DNA of 64,000 bases from Achromobacter kerstersii (GTDB lineage: Bacteria > Pseudomonadota > Gammaproteobacteria > Burkholderiales > Burkholderiaceae_B). The notes under the pieces were generated by a model. That model searched no databases. It saw only the letters and a program-made list of their open reading frames with translations, and was not told the origin of the DNA. Shown here one piece after another: positions 41,059 through 48,789 of the stretch. Each line of letters begins with the position of its first letter. Within the stretch, counting starts at the first letter, position 1. The stretch lies in NCBI RefSeq assembly GCF_902859595.1, contig NZ_CADIJQ010000003.1:124001-188000 (forward strand), given 5' to 3'. Position numbers and translations under genes: made by a program.

Positions 41059-43056
41059 ATGACCCAGCGTTCGCGCCACGTGAAGCATGCCCGCCGTTTG
41101 AAAGCCCTTCAATGGGCGATCGCCTTGGCGATCGGGTCGAGCATGTGCAGTTCGGCGCTGGCCATGCGCGTGGGGCATTCGCGTGTCGTGTCCGTGCCGG
41201 GTGCGCCGTTGCAGGCGGTTGTGGGCTTGCAGGAACTGACGCCGGATGAAGTCGCGTCGCTGAAAGTATCGGTGGCGGATGATGCGGCCTGGCAACGCGC
41301 TGGCCTGAAGCCGCCGGTGCCGTTGGGCAGCATGGTTGTCCGGGTCGAAGACGGCATGGACGCCACGCGCAAGAATTTGCGCATCCGTGGCACCCAGCCG
41401 CCGGCAAGCGGCGCGGTGGATCTGCTGCTGGATATCAGCTCGAGTTCGGGGCAGCGCCAAGTGCAGGTCAGCATTCTGGTGCCATTGCGCGGAACCGGCG
41501 CTGACGTGACGCCCGCCGCCGTCGGCACCGCGCGTGCAGGGGGCACGACGGGCTCGGTCAACGTCAAATCGGGCGACAACCTGTTCGCCATCGCACAACG
41601 CAACGCGGTGCCCAACGCCTCGGTCTACCAGATGCTGGTGGCGCTGTGGCGCGCCAATCCCGAGGCGTTCATCCAGAGCAATATGAATCTGGTGCGTGCG
41701 GGACAGAAGCTGAAAATTCCTGATGCGGCAACGGTGCGCGCGATTGACCCGGCCGAAGCGCGCCGCATTTTCAATGAACACGCCGAAGCCTTCGCCAAGT
41801 ATCGCGCCCGTCTTGGCGCGGCCGCCGGTGCGAATCCGTCGGTGGTGAAGGGCCAGGACGCCGCCTCCGGCACCGTCGCCCGCCCGGGCGACACCGGTGT
41901 CGCCAGTGCTGCGCCCACGCAGGATCGTGTGCGCCTGTCTTCAGGCGAGGCATCGAACAGCCCGTCCGCGCAAGCCGACGCGCAGGCGGATGCCAGGACG
42001 TCGAGCGAGCGCGCGATGAAAGACGTCGAAGGCCGCGTCAATCAGCTGCAAAGCAATGTGGACGAGTTGAATAAAGCGGTTGCGCAGCAGGGAGCGTCGG
42101 GCGGTGCAGGCGCAACGGGCGCATCAGGTGCTTCGGGTGCAGCAGGTACCTCGGGCACGTCGGGCGCAGCAGGTACACCGGGCGCAGCAGGCACACCGGG
42201 TGCAGCAGGCACACCGGGCGCAGCGGGCACACCGGGTGCAGCAGGCACGCCGGGCGCAGCAGGTACGTCGGGCGCAGCAGGTACGCCGGGTGCAGCAGGC
42301 ACATCGGGTGCAGCAGGCACACCGGGTGCAGCAGGCACACCGGGCGCAGCAGGAACACCGGGTGCAACAGGCGCAACAGGCGCAGCGGCCGCAGCAGGCT
42401 CACCGGCCGCAGCAGGCTCACCGGGTGCAGCAGGAACACCGGGTGCAGCGGGTACTCCTAGCGCAGCAGGCACGTCGGGCGCAGCAGGCACGCCGGGCGC
42501 AGCAGGCACGCCGGGTGCAGCAGGCACGTCGGGCGCATCAGGTGCACCGGGCGCAGCAGGCACGTCGGGCGCATCAGGAACACCGGGCGCAGCAGGCACG
42601 CCTGGCGCAGCAGGCACGCCTGGCGCAGCAGGCACGCCTGGCGCAGCAGGCACGCCTGGCGCAGCAGGTACGCCGAGTGCAGCAGGCACGCCTGGCGCAG
42701 CAGGCACCCCCGGCGTAGCAGGCGCTCCCGGCGCTGCCGCGCCGTCATCCGGCGACAAGGCCGTCACGGGCACTCCGCCCTCAAACAGCAAAGATCTCAC
42801 CTCCGGCATGCCCAGTTGGCTTGCCGACAATTTGCTTGTCATCGTCACCGCCGTGTTGGCGCTGATTGCGTTCGCCATTGCCTGGCTGCTGCGCCGTGCC
42901 GGCGCCCGGCGTGACGACGATGATGAGGAAACGTACGCCTATAACGAGCCGGCGCTGGACACGGCAGCGCTGAATCGCAAGCTCGATACGATCAATCTCG
43001 ACCTGGACGAACCGCCCACGGACGAACCGCGCCGAGTCAGCGGACCTCGAGTTTGA
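41059..43056 (+). CDS. fimV: FimV-like LysM protein with collagen-like Gly-X-Y domain
   Basis: 665 aa. Signal peptide ~1-35 (ends SALA), an N-terminal FimV domain (~36-160) and a LysM peptidoglycan-binding domain (~175-225, VKSGDNLFAIAQRN). A short coiled-coil (~315-340, VEGRVNQLQSNVDELNKAV) precedes 72 consecutive triplets, almost all Gly-X-Y (345-560), then one membrane helix (~580-602) and a ~65-residue acidic cytoplasmic tail. Classical FimV proteins are longer and end with TPR repeats, which are absent here. The family organises polar machineries such as type IV pili and chemosensory complexes. Gene order asd-fimV-truA is conserved in Burkholderiales. The collagen-like block is the unusual part. 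Confidence 0.9.
   Translation: MTQRSRHVKHARRLKALQWAIALAIGSSMCSSALAMRVGHSRVVSVPGAPLQAVVGLQELTPDEVASLKVSVADDAAWQRAGLKPPVPLGSMVVRVEDGMDATRKNLRIRGTQPPASGAVDLLLDISSSSGQRQVQVSILVPLRGTGADVTPAAVGTARAGGTTGSVNVKSGDNLFAIAQRNAVPNASVYQMLVALWRANPEAFIQSNMNLVRAGQKLKIPDAATVRAIDPAEARRIFNEHAEAFAKYRARLGAAAGANPSVVKGQDAASGTVARPGDTGVASAAPTQDRVRLSSGEASNSPSAQADAQADARTSSERAMKDVEGRVNQLQSNVDELNKAVAQQGASGGAGATGASGASGAAGTSGTSGAAGTPGAAGTPGAAGTPGAAGTPGAAGTPGAAGTSGAAGTPGAAGTSGAAGTPGAAGTPGAAGTPGATGATGAAAAAGSPAAAGSPGAAGTPGAAGTPSAAGTSGAAGTPGAAGTPGAAGTSGASGAPGAAGTSGASGTPGAAGTPGAAGTPGAAGTPGAAGTPGAAGTPSAAGTPGAAGTPGVAGAPGAAAPSSGDKAVTGTPPSNSKDLTSGMPSWLADNLLVIVTAVLALIAFAIAWLLRRAGARRDDDDEETYAYNEPALDTAALNRKLDTINLDLDEPPTDEPRRVSGPRV
42091..42738 (+). 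repeat. Collagen-like GAAGTP-type repeat tract in fimV
   Basis: 648 bp encoding 72 triplets, mostly alternating Gly-Ala-Ala and Gly-Thr-Pro/Ser, an ~18-bp DNA unit (GGTGCAGCAGGCACACCG and variants). Four triplets start with Ala or Ser instead of Gly, giving interruptions as seen in bacterial collagen-like proteins. Length is a whole number of codons. Confidence 0.93.
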
Positions 43057-43059
43057 ATA

Positions 43060-43869
43060 ATGTCTAGAGTTGCATTGGGGCTGGCGTACGACGGCTCCGC
43101 TTGGCAGGGTTGGCAGACACAGCCGCATCGGCAAACGGTGCAGGACACGCTGGAGTCTGCGTTGGCAAGCTTCTGTGGGGTGAAGGGCGCGGTGCCCACG
43201 ATTTGCGCGGGGCGTACCGACACCGGCGTGCATGGCGCGATGCAGGTCGTTCATCTGGATACGGAGTTGGACCGGCGCATGGAATCCTGGGTGCGGGGCG
43301 TGAATGCGTTTTTGCCGCCCAGCGTATCGGTGCAGTGGGCGCAGTTGGTGTCAGACGAATTCCATGCCCGTTTCTCGGCGCGCGCCCGTACTTACGTTTA
43401 TTTAGTGTGGCGAGGCCGCGTGCGGCCGGCGTTGTGGGCGGGGCGGGCCGGCTGGTGCTTTCAGCCGCTGGATGTTGATGCCATGCGCGCTGCCGCGCAG
43501 GCACTGTTGGGTGAACACGATTTCTCCAGCTTCCGGTCGTCGCAATGCCAGGCCAAGCATCCAGTGCGCCACATGCATCGGCTGGACATCGAGGAACGCG
43601 GCCCGTTCCTGGTGTTCACGCTGAAGGCCAACGCGTTTTTGCACCACATGGTGCGCAACATCATGGGTGCGTTGTTGCAGATCGGGCAGGGCAGGGAAGC
43701 TGTGGACTGGATGGCGCAACTGCTGTCGTGGCGTGACCGCAAACGAGGCGCGCCGACGTTCTCACCAGACGGCCTGTATTTGTCCGCGATTGATTATCCC
43801 GCCGAGTTTGGCCTGGAAGAGCTTGATGGCGGATCGCTGTTGCTGTCGCCGTTCACACAGACCTATTAG
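43060..43869 (+). CDS. truA: tRNA pseudouridine(38-40) synthase
   Basis: 269 aa. Isomerises uridines 38-40 in the tRNA anticodon arm. The catalytic Asp54 lies in [11 protein letters not shown]. Other TruA landmarks are [34 protein letters not shown] and [11 protein letters not shown]. The ATG is three bases after the fimV stop, so the two are co-transcribed. Confidence 0.97.
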   Translation: MSRVALGLAYDGSAWQGWQTQPHRQTVQDTLESALASFCGVKGAVPTICAGRTDTGVHGAMQVVHLDTELDRRMESWVRGVNAFLPPSVSVQWAQLVSDEFHARFSARARTYVYLVWRGRVRPALWAGRAGWCFQPLDVDAMRAAAQALLGEHDFSSFRSSQCQAKHPVRHMHRLDIEERGPFLVFTLKANAFLHHMVRNIMGALLQIGQGREAVDWMAQLLSWRDRKRGAPTFSPDGLYLSAIDYPAEFGLEELDGGSLLLSPFTQTY

Positions 43870-43920
43870 GAAGCTGTTGTCATTGATGGCGCGGCCTCGC
43901 GCCTGATGGAGAGGAATGCC

Positions 43921-45015
43921 ATGCAACGCCGCGCGTTTTTGAAGCAAGCCGCTCTGGCCGCCGCGGGCAGCGCCGCACTGGCCGCCCCGGTCTACGCGCA
44001 GGATGCGCCCACAATCGCGTGGCGGCTGGCATCCAGCTTTCCCAATGAGTCGCCGACGTTGCTGGCGGGCGCCGAGGACGTCGCGCGCTACGTGGCCGAG
44101 GTCACGGACGGCCGCTTCACCATCGACATTTTCCCGGCGGGCGATCTTGTGGAATCCGGCCAGGTGCTCGATGCCGTGCAGCATCGCGTTGTCGAGTGCG
44201 GCCACACGGCATCCACGCGTTACTTCGATATTGATCCCGCGCTATGTTTTGATGCCGGCGTGCCGTTCGGCCTGAACACGCGCCAGATGAATGCCTGGAT
44301 GTTGCAAGGCGAAGGCCTGGCGCTGACCCGGGTGCTGTTCGACAAGTACAACATCCTGAACTTTCCCTGTGGGTATACCGGCGCGCAAATGGGCGGCTGG
44401 TTCCGGGGCGAAATCAAAAACGTTGACGATTTGCGCGGCCTGAAAATCAAGGCCGGCGGCTTCGCGCGCCATGTGCTGGCGCGCTTGGGCGCGACGCCGG
44501 TCGACGTGCCGGTCTCGGAAAGCTATGCGGCGTTAGAGCAGGGCACGGTGGACGCGGTCGCGTGGATTGGTCCGTACGACGACGAAAATCTTGCGCTCCA
44601 TAAAGTGGCGCGGAACTATTACTTTCCTGGCTGGTGGGCGGGCACCTTGCAGCTATCGCTATACGTCAACCAGGACGCTTACGATGAGCTGCCCAAGCCC
44701 TATCAATCGGCGCTGGCTTTGGCGTGCAGAATGGCCACGGGCAACATGATCGCCAAGTACGACGCGGGCAATCCCGATGCATTGCGCCGGCTGGTATCCC
44801 GAGGCGCGCAACTGAAGGCGTTTCCGAAGCCTGTCTTGCAGGCATGCTACGAGGCATCGATGGCGGCGTATAAAGAGATGAGCGCCAAGGACCCGATGTT
44901 CAAAAAGCTCTATGACAGCATGACCGCTTTTCGCGACAAGGAAGTGCCGTGGTTCCGCGTGGCCGAAGGCAGTTTCGACAATCTGCTTGCCACTTTGGGC
45001 CAGCCTGCTGCCTGA
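43921..45015 (+). CDS. TRAP transporter substrate-binding protein, Tat-type signal
   Basis: 364 aa from ATG at 43921, which is preceded by GGAGAGGA; an ATG five codons earlier contains that ribosome site. The signal peptide begins with twin arginines (RRAFLKQAALAAAG), suggesting Tat export, then AYAQ-like cleavage. The body is a DctP/TakP-type periplasmic binder (LRGLKIKAGGFARHVL, SESYAALEQGTVDAV, WIGPYDD, PGWWAGT), close in layout to 2-oxoacid- or lactate-binding TRAP proteins. No dctQ or dctM lies beside it, so it is an orphan that must pair with membrane subunits elsewhere. It is inserted between truA and trpF. Confidence 0.87.
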   Translation: MQRRAFLKQAALAAAGSAALAAPVYAQDAPTIAWRLASSFPNESPTLLAGAEDVARYVAEVTDGRFTIDIFPAGDLVESGQVLDAVQHRVVECGHTASTRYFDIDPALCFDAGVPFGLNTRQMNAWMLQGEGLALTRVLFDKYNILNFPCGYTGAQMGGWFRGEIKNVDDLRGLKIKAGGFARHVLARLGATPVDVPVSESYAALEQGTVDAVAWIGPYDDENLALHKVARNYYFPGWWAGTLQLSLYVNQDAYDELPKPYQSALALACRMATGNMIAKYDAGNPDALRRLVSRGAQLKAFPKPVLQACYEASMAAYKEMSAKDPMFKKLYDSMTAFRDKEVPWFRVAEGSFDNLLATLGQPAA

Positions 45016-45076
45016 ACGTGGCTTGCCCGCGCGGCAGATATACTGAATCGTCATGCCGCGATGGGCGGCACAGGTA

Positions 45077-45751
45077 ATGAGTTCCATGCGCACACGCATC
45101 AAAATCTGCGGATTGACCCGCGAACAAGACATCGACGCCGCCGTCTCGGCCGGCGTCGATGCGATCGGCTTCGTCTTCTATGCCAAGAGCAGGCGCTGCC
45201 TGACGCCCACGCGCGCCGCGCAACTGCGCCGTGCCGTGCCGGCGTTCGTCGATGTCGTGGCCCTGTTCGTGAACCCCGACCCGGCCGATGTGCAGGCGGT
45301 GCTGGACCAGGTCGGCCCTGAACTGCTGCAATTCCACGGCGATGAAACGCCGCGGGATTGCGCGCGATACGGCCACCGTTTTCTGCGCGCCTTCCGGGCG
45401 GGCGCCCCGGGTCTGGATACCGCCGAAGGTCTGGCCACGCACTGCCGCGCCTACGGTGAAGCGGCGGGGTGGTTGTTCGATAGCTACAGCGCGGGCTACG
45501 GCGGCAGCGGCCATGGTTTCGACTACGCGTTGCTGGATGACGTCCGCGCTGATCCGGTGTCGCGCCCGCTGATCCTGTCGGGTGGTTTGAACGGCGACAA
45601 CGTCGGCCAAGCCATCGAATTCGTCAGGCCGTGGGGCGTGGATGTGAGCAGCGGCGTTGAAGTCGAGCAAGGAATAAAAAGTTCTGATAGAATCTCGTTC
45701 TTCGTTGATGCAGCACATGCCGCAGACACGAAGTTGAAGGGAAAAAAGTAG
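45077..45751 (+). CDS. trpF: Phosphoribosylanthranilate isomerase
   Basis: 224 aa from ATG 45077; ATGs at 45053 and 45086 are alternatives, the conserved part beginning MRTRIKICGLT. Third step of tryptophan synthesis. Catalytic Cys in KICGLT and the Asp in FDSYSAGYGGSG are present, with LILSGGLNGDNV and GVDVSSGVE forming the phosphate site. In many relatives trpB and trpA follow; here a tRNA gene follows instead. Confidence 0.96.
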   Translation: MSSMRTRIKICGLTREQDIDAAVSAGVDAIGFVFYAKSRRCLTPTRAAQLRRAVPAFVDVVALFVNPDPADVQAVLDQVGPELLQFHGDETPRDCARYGHRFLRAFRAGAPGLDTAEGLATHCRAYGEAAGWLFDSYSAGYGGSGHGFDYALLDDVRADPVSRPLILSGGLNGDNVGQAIEFVRPWGVDVSSGVEVEQGIKSSDRISFFVDAAHAADTKLKGKK

Positions 45752-45886
45752 TGCTTGCAGGTGAAGTTTCTGGCCAGAGTTTCGGTTCGCTCCAATCCAA
45801 TGCGCAACCCCAATCCGGCCCGTTTGTTAGTTCAAACGTTGATGCTTCAAACGCAATAAAAACAGCAAAAAATCTTTTAAGACGAT

Positions 45887-45915
45887 TTGCACAGTTTAAA
45901 AAAGCACTATATAAT
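45887..45915 (+). promoter_or_regulatory. tRNA-Val promoter
   Basis: TTGCAC (45887-45892), 17-bp A-rich spacer, TATAAT (45910-45915). A near-consensus sigma-70 promoter whose start would fall about 7 bp before the tRNA. Confidence 0.85.
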
Positions 45916-45928
45916 TCTGCTTCTTTGC

Positions 45929-46005
45929 AGGCGGTTAGCTCAGTTGGTTAGAGCGCCACGTTGACATCGTGGAGGTCGTTGGTTCGAACCCAATACCGCC
46001 TACCA
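45929..46005 (+). tRNA. tRNA-Val (anticodon GAC)
   Basis: 77 nt with encoded CCA. Acceptor AGGCGGT pairs with ACCGCCT, D-stem GCTC/GAGC, anticodon stem CCACG/CGTGG around loop TTGACAT (anticodon GAC at 45963-45965), T-arm GTTGG-TTCGAAC-CCAAT. All arms pair properly. Confidence 0.98.
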
Positions 46006-46049
46006 GATTCCTGCAAAGCAGTGCCAAGCACTGTGTAGCAATGCCTAGA

Positions 46050-46083
46050 AAGCCGCGTAAGTCTTTGACTTCGCGGCTTTTTT
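46050..46083 (+). terminator. Terminator after tRNA-Val
   Basis: AAGCCGCG (46050-46057) pairs with CGCGGCTT (46072-46079), with an inner AAGTC/GACTT pairing and a T6 run. Ends the tRNA transcript. Confidence 0.85.
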
Positions 46084-46248
46084 GCATTCTGCGCCGCTAA
46101 TGCCACCCACAGCCACAACGGGTGCCAGCAGATTTACGGGTGGGAATACGGGTGGTTGAATCGGATAATGGTGGGCCCCCAATTCCTCATTTCCGGCGTT
46201 GGACGCGCAGCTATCAAGAAAATCCGAACCCACCGTAGGGAGTCTGGA

Positions 46249-46818
46249 GTGTTGAAAAAAGGCGAGACATTGACCCACGTTGATTGGGCCATCTTTGGTT
46301 TGGCACTTCTCTTGCTTGCGCCGCCCGTGTTGGTCATTGTTTTCCTGAATAAGTCCAGCGTGTCGGCATTTGTGATTTCCGAGGCCGGGCGGTCGCACTT
46401 TCTATCTTATTGCTCGTTTTGGCTCGCAGCGATGGCCGGACTGACAGCCGGGCGCGGCGTAGTGAGACATCAGCGTGGCACGCCTAAAGCGGAACTGGCT
46501 GTCGCGTCGATACAGGATTACATCGAAAGCGCCGTGTTGCTGGTCAGTTCTGCGTGCGCATTGGCGCTGACCGCGCTCGATGAGCCACTGCCTCATCGCG
46601 CTTTCTTGATGCTGTTGACGTCGTATCCCATCATCTACGGTGGATATCTATTCACTTTAAAAATATGGGAGAAGCAGCGCCGGAAAAGGAACAAGGCATT
46701 TTCCTTGGCATCCATCGGCCTGCGCCATTCGCGGCGGTCTTTCCTTATCGCTGCCTGCATTGGGGTCGCGGGGCTTTGGATCATGGACCAGCTCTACCTT
46801 CCGAGCTTGATAACGTAA
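46249..46818 (+). CDS. Hypothetical multi-pass membrane protein
   Basis: 189 aa from GTG at 46249, chosen because AGGGAG lies six bases upstream; in-frame ATG 46168 and TTG 46156 are alternatives. About four to five hydrophobic segments are visible (IFGLALLLLAPPVLVIVFL, then around FWLAAMAGLTAG, VLLVSSACALALTAL, LMLLTSYPIIYGGYLF and a final one near the C terminus), with a basic loop (KIWEKQRRKRNK). I do not recognise the family. It lies alone between two terminators, just downstream of tRNA-Val. Confidence 0.6.
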   Translation: MLKKGETLTHVDWAIFGLALLLLAPPVLVIVFLNKSSVSAFVISEAGRSHFLSYCSFWLAAMAGLTAGRGVVRHQRGTPKAELAVASIQDYIESAVLLVSSACALALTALDEPLPHRAFLMLLTSYPIIYGGYLFTLKIWEKQRRKRNKAFSLASIGLRHSRRSFLIAACIGVAGLWIMDQLYLPSLIT

Positions 46819-46863
46819 ATCAAGTTATGCAAAATTCGCCCAGACTCGTAGCAATTACGACCT

Positions 46864-46905
46864 AAAGAAATGCCCCGGCTAAAAAACCGGGGCATTTCTT
46901 TTTGC
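46864..46905. terminator. Strong bidirectional-type terminator hairpin
   Basis: AAAGAAATGCCCCGG (46864-46878) pairs perfectly with CCGGGGCATTTCTTT (46887-46901) around CTAAAAAA; T-run on the plus strand. Ends the preceding membrane-protein transcript. Confidence 0.88.
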
Positions 46906-47051
46906 GAGGCAGAGTTAACCAAGTATTCACCAGATACCGGTCGTGTCACCTGGCAGTTCATGCATTCATATTGGTTTTCAATTGCTAGGCAGCCGCAAGA
47001 ATATGCCGGCGCCTGATGCATAACCCGTTATATGCTGCCTTGCGGCGAGGT

Positions 47052-47309
47052 TTACGCTTGCGGTTCGCTTGGCGTCGAATGTGCGTTCTTGATCACGCCG
47101 CGAATATTCAGCGCAGCTAGCCCGACTTGCAGCGCGATCAGTGCGAACGCGCCATCGTGCATGCCCCATGCGATCCACAGCACATTGCTCAGCAGGAATA
47201 CCCAGAATCCTGCCTTGCGTTTGCCTGGGCCTTGCGAGGCAACGAGCCAAGCCGCCGCAAGCGACGTGACCATGGCCGGCCATTGAAGAAAATCCCACAT
47301 CGCTTCCAT
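47052..47309 (-). CDS. Small conserved-type membrane protein, unknown
   Basis: 85 aa with three hydrophobic segments: one near residues 8-24 (MVTSLAAAWLVAS), one near 33-48 (GFWVFLLSNVLWIAWG) and one near 53-70 (AFALIALQVGLAALNI). The size and the LSNVLWIAWGMHDG segment resemble small three-helix membrane proteins of the SemiSWEET/PnuC-like type, but this is a loose resemblance. Followed on the same strand (upstream) by other small ORFs. Function unknown. Confidence 0.65.
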   Translation of the reverse strand: MEAMWDFLQWPAMVTSLAAAWLVASQGPGKRKAGFWVFLLSNVLWIAWGMHDGAFALIALQVGLAALNIRGVIKNAHSTPSEPQA

Positions 47310-47371
47310 CTGGCGCGTCCAGGGTCAATACCAAGTCAGCCGGTGCCGGCAGGAAATCAGGGCAGACTGAA

Positions 47372-47584
47372 TCAATCAATTCCGGGCGTTTGCTGCGGGT
47401 CCACACCGGGCATCGGGTTGGGGATGCTATCGGGCGGCCAGGGTTTGCCGTCCTTCCCGCCGGATTTCGACGGGTCGTCTTTGCCTTCATCCTTTCTTTT
47501 GGCGGGCGGGATCTCGGCGGGATGCGGGTCGCGTTGTTGGTCGGACTGTTGTTCGGATTGTTGGCTCGCGTCAGGGGAATTCAT
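47372..47584 (-). CDS. Hydrophilic low-complexity small protein, unknown
   Basis: 70 aa, rich in Gln, Ser, Asp, Pro and Lys (SQQSEQQSDQQRDPHP early, then PPDSIPNPMPGVDPQQTPG). No signal or membrane segment; predicted disordered. It starts 10 bp after the stop of the upstream membrane-protein gene, so they are likely co-transcribed. A family cannot be named. Confidence 0.55.
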   Translation of the reverse strand: MNSPDASQQSEQQSDQQRDPHPAEIPPAKRKDEGKDDPSKSGGKDGKPWPPDSIPNPMPGVDPQQTPGID

Positions 47585-47593
47585 GGCTTGCTC

Positions 47594-47872
47594 CTAGTTG
47601 ATTTTCTTTAGCAGTCTGGCCACACGCGCGATGCCGCCTGTGCCGCTTGCGGCGCGTCCGATGAGTGCCGTGCCGGCTGCCGTGAAGGCCATTCGTCTGA
47701 ACACGGTGGTGCCCCGCATGCCGGCCACGAGCAGCCAGGCGCCAAGCCCGAAGACCAGCAGATGCTCACCAGGAAAGTCTGGCCGGCTTGCGTCGATGTC
47801 TTTCAATTCCTGTATCAGCGATCGATCCCCGCGAGCGGGAACGTCGGCTTCGGCGATGGCGTCGGATTTCAT
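47594..47872 (-). CDS. Small membrane protein, unknown
   Basis: 92 aa from ATG at 47872, chosen because GGGAGA lies just upstream; the open frame extends further but without a credible start. Soluble N-terminal half (SLIQELKDIDASRPDFPGEH), then one or two hydrophobic helices (LLVFGLGAWLLVAGM and AFTAAGTALIGRAA), and a basic C terminus (RLLKKIN). Same operon as the two small ORFs downstream. Function unknown. Confidence 0.6.
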   Translation of the reverse strand: MKSDAIAEADVPARGDRSLIQELKDIDASRPDFPGEHLLVFGLGAWLLVAGMRGTTVFRRMAFTAAGTALIGRAASGTGGIARVARLLKKIN

Positions 47873-47965
47873 TGGGGTCTCCCGGGTTCGATGAGCCGGA
47901 TATTCAGCAAGTGCCATGCCACGCAGGCTGAGTTCAGGCCCAGCGCAAATTTTGCCGGGCCAGCA

Positions 47966-47989
47966 AAAAAAAGCCCCGCCAAGCGGGGC
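47966..47989 (-). terminator. Minus-strand intrinsic terminator
   Basis: GCCCCGC (47973-47979), CAA, GCGGGGC (47983-47989), with A-run at 47965-47972 that reads as T8 on the minus strand. Terminates the small proline-rich gene at 48122-48265. Confidence 0.8.
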
Positions 47990-48121
47990 AAATCCACGGA
48001 TCAGGTGGTTGTCGCCGCAGCGGCAGGGGGAGTGCCGGTGTCGCCATGCTTGACCCGAATGGCGACCACCGCCGCGGCGTGGCTGTTCAGCAATTCGCGT
48101 GCCCAATGGGGGCGTGCGCCG

Positions 48122-48265
48122 CTAGCCCTCATTGCCTTGGGTATTTTCGCTGGCGTCGCTTGGGTTGACGGGGGGCGGCTTGTCAGGTGGTTGGGGGGAT
48201 TTATCGGCCGGCCTTGCAGGTTCGGGCGCTTTGGAGGGGGGCGTGTCAGATGCGGAGATGTTCAT
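48122..48265 (-). CDS. Very small proline-rich protein, unknown
   Basis: 47 aa from ATG at 48265 with AAGG about 9 bases upstream; longer in-frame starts run through a DNA repeat tract. Composition is dominated by Pro, Ser, Asp and Lys (PEPARPADKSPQPPDKPPP). Predicted disordered and soluble. A terminator lies downstream on the same strand, which supports a real transcription unit. Resembles the other low-complexity protein at 47372-47584 only in composition. Confidence 0.45.
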   Translation of the reverse strand: MNISASDTPPSKAPEPARPADKSPQPPDKPPPVNPSDASENTQGNEG

Positions 48266-48311
48266 GCTGCTGACCTTGAAGATAGGAATGCGAGCCGAGG
48301 CAGCAAAACTC

Positions 48312-48397
48312 ATGCCGAAAGAAGCATGCCGGGAAGGCGCTTTCCGAAAGGGGTATGCCGACAGATGCATCCCGAAAAGCGTATCCCGCAAGACAGG
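48312..48397. repeat. Degenerate 14-bp tandem repeat, six units
   Basis: Six successive units of 14-15 bp beginning at 48312, 48326, 48341, 48355, 48369 and 48383, sharing a core ATgCCGnnAng. The unit is not a multiple of three. The tract lies between two divergent small genes. Confidence 0.6.
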
Positions 48398-48493
48398 CTA
48401 CGCGGCGACACCGACGGCACAGGTTGGGAAAGAGACTTGCTGATCCGTCGATGACAATCCAAAAAAGCGCCTCACCCACGGAGGATTTCGAAA

Positions 48494-48694
48494 ATGATGA
48501 TCGAAGTTTTTCAGCTTACCGACGGCCATTGGAGTTTTCGGCGCATCGCTTTGCTAGGCGTGGAAGAAGACGCCGGGCATTACCCCACGCGGGATGAAGC
48601 CGTTACCGCCGCCAGTCTTAAATACCCAGGCGAGTCGGTATCTACCGTTGAGGCGACGACGGACCCCGCGACTGGCAAGCTTCGGTCGGATTGA
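48494..48694 (+). CDS. Small hypothetical protein (DUF2188-like?)
   Basis: 66 aa with GGAGG about 10 bases before the ATG. Soluble alpha/beta-looking protein: a HWSFRRIALLG strand region, YPTRDEAVTAASLKY helix, and an acidic C-terminal part. The arrangement of a short strand pair followed by T-x-x-E-A-v-x-A-A recalls DUF2188-type small proteins, but the match is weak. Stand-alone gene. Confidence 0.55.
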   Translation: MMIEVFQLTDGHWSFRRIALLGVEEDAGHYPTRDEAVTAASLKYPGESVSTVEATTDPATGKLRSD

Positions 48695-48789
48695 CACAGC
48701 GTCGTTCGGGCCGTGGCCCGGGGCTGTCTCGGGGGCGTTATCTCGGCGTTATCTGATAAGGTCCGGGTACGTCCCCCACTGCCCAGCCC

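Noticed and set aside
42038-42878. Open frames on both strands within the fimV collagen-like tract
   Set aside because: Products are simple repeats (for example APGVPA or QQARRA) generated by the 18-bp unit in other frames.
45751-45951. 66-codon frame starting at the trpF stop
   Set aside because: It runs through the tRNA-Val promoter and into the tRNA gene; no ribosome site and no coding character.
46045-46398. Minus-strand frame next to tRNA-Val as an integrase remnant
   Set aside because: No tyrosine-recombinase motifs are visible and the frame crosses the tRNA terminator.
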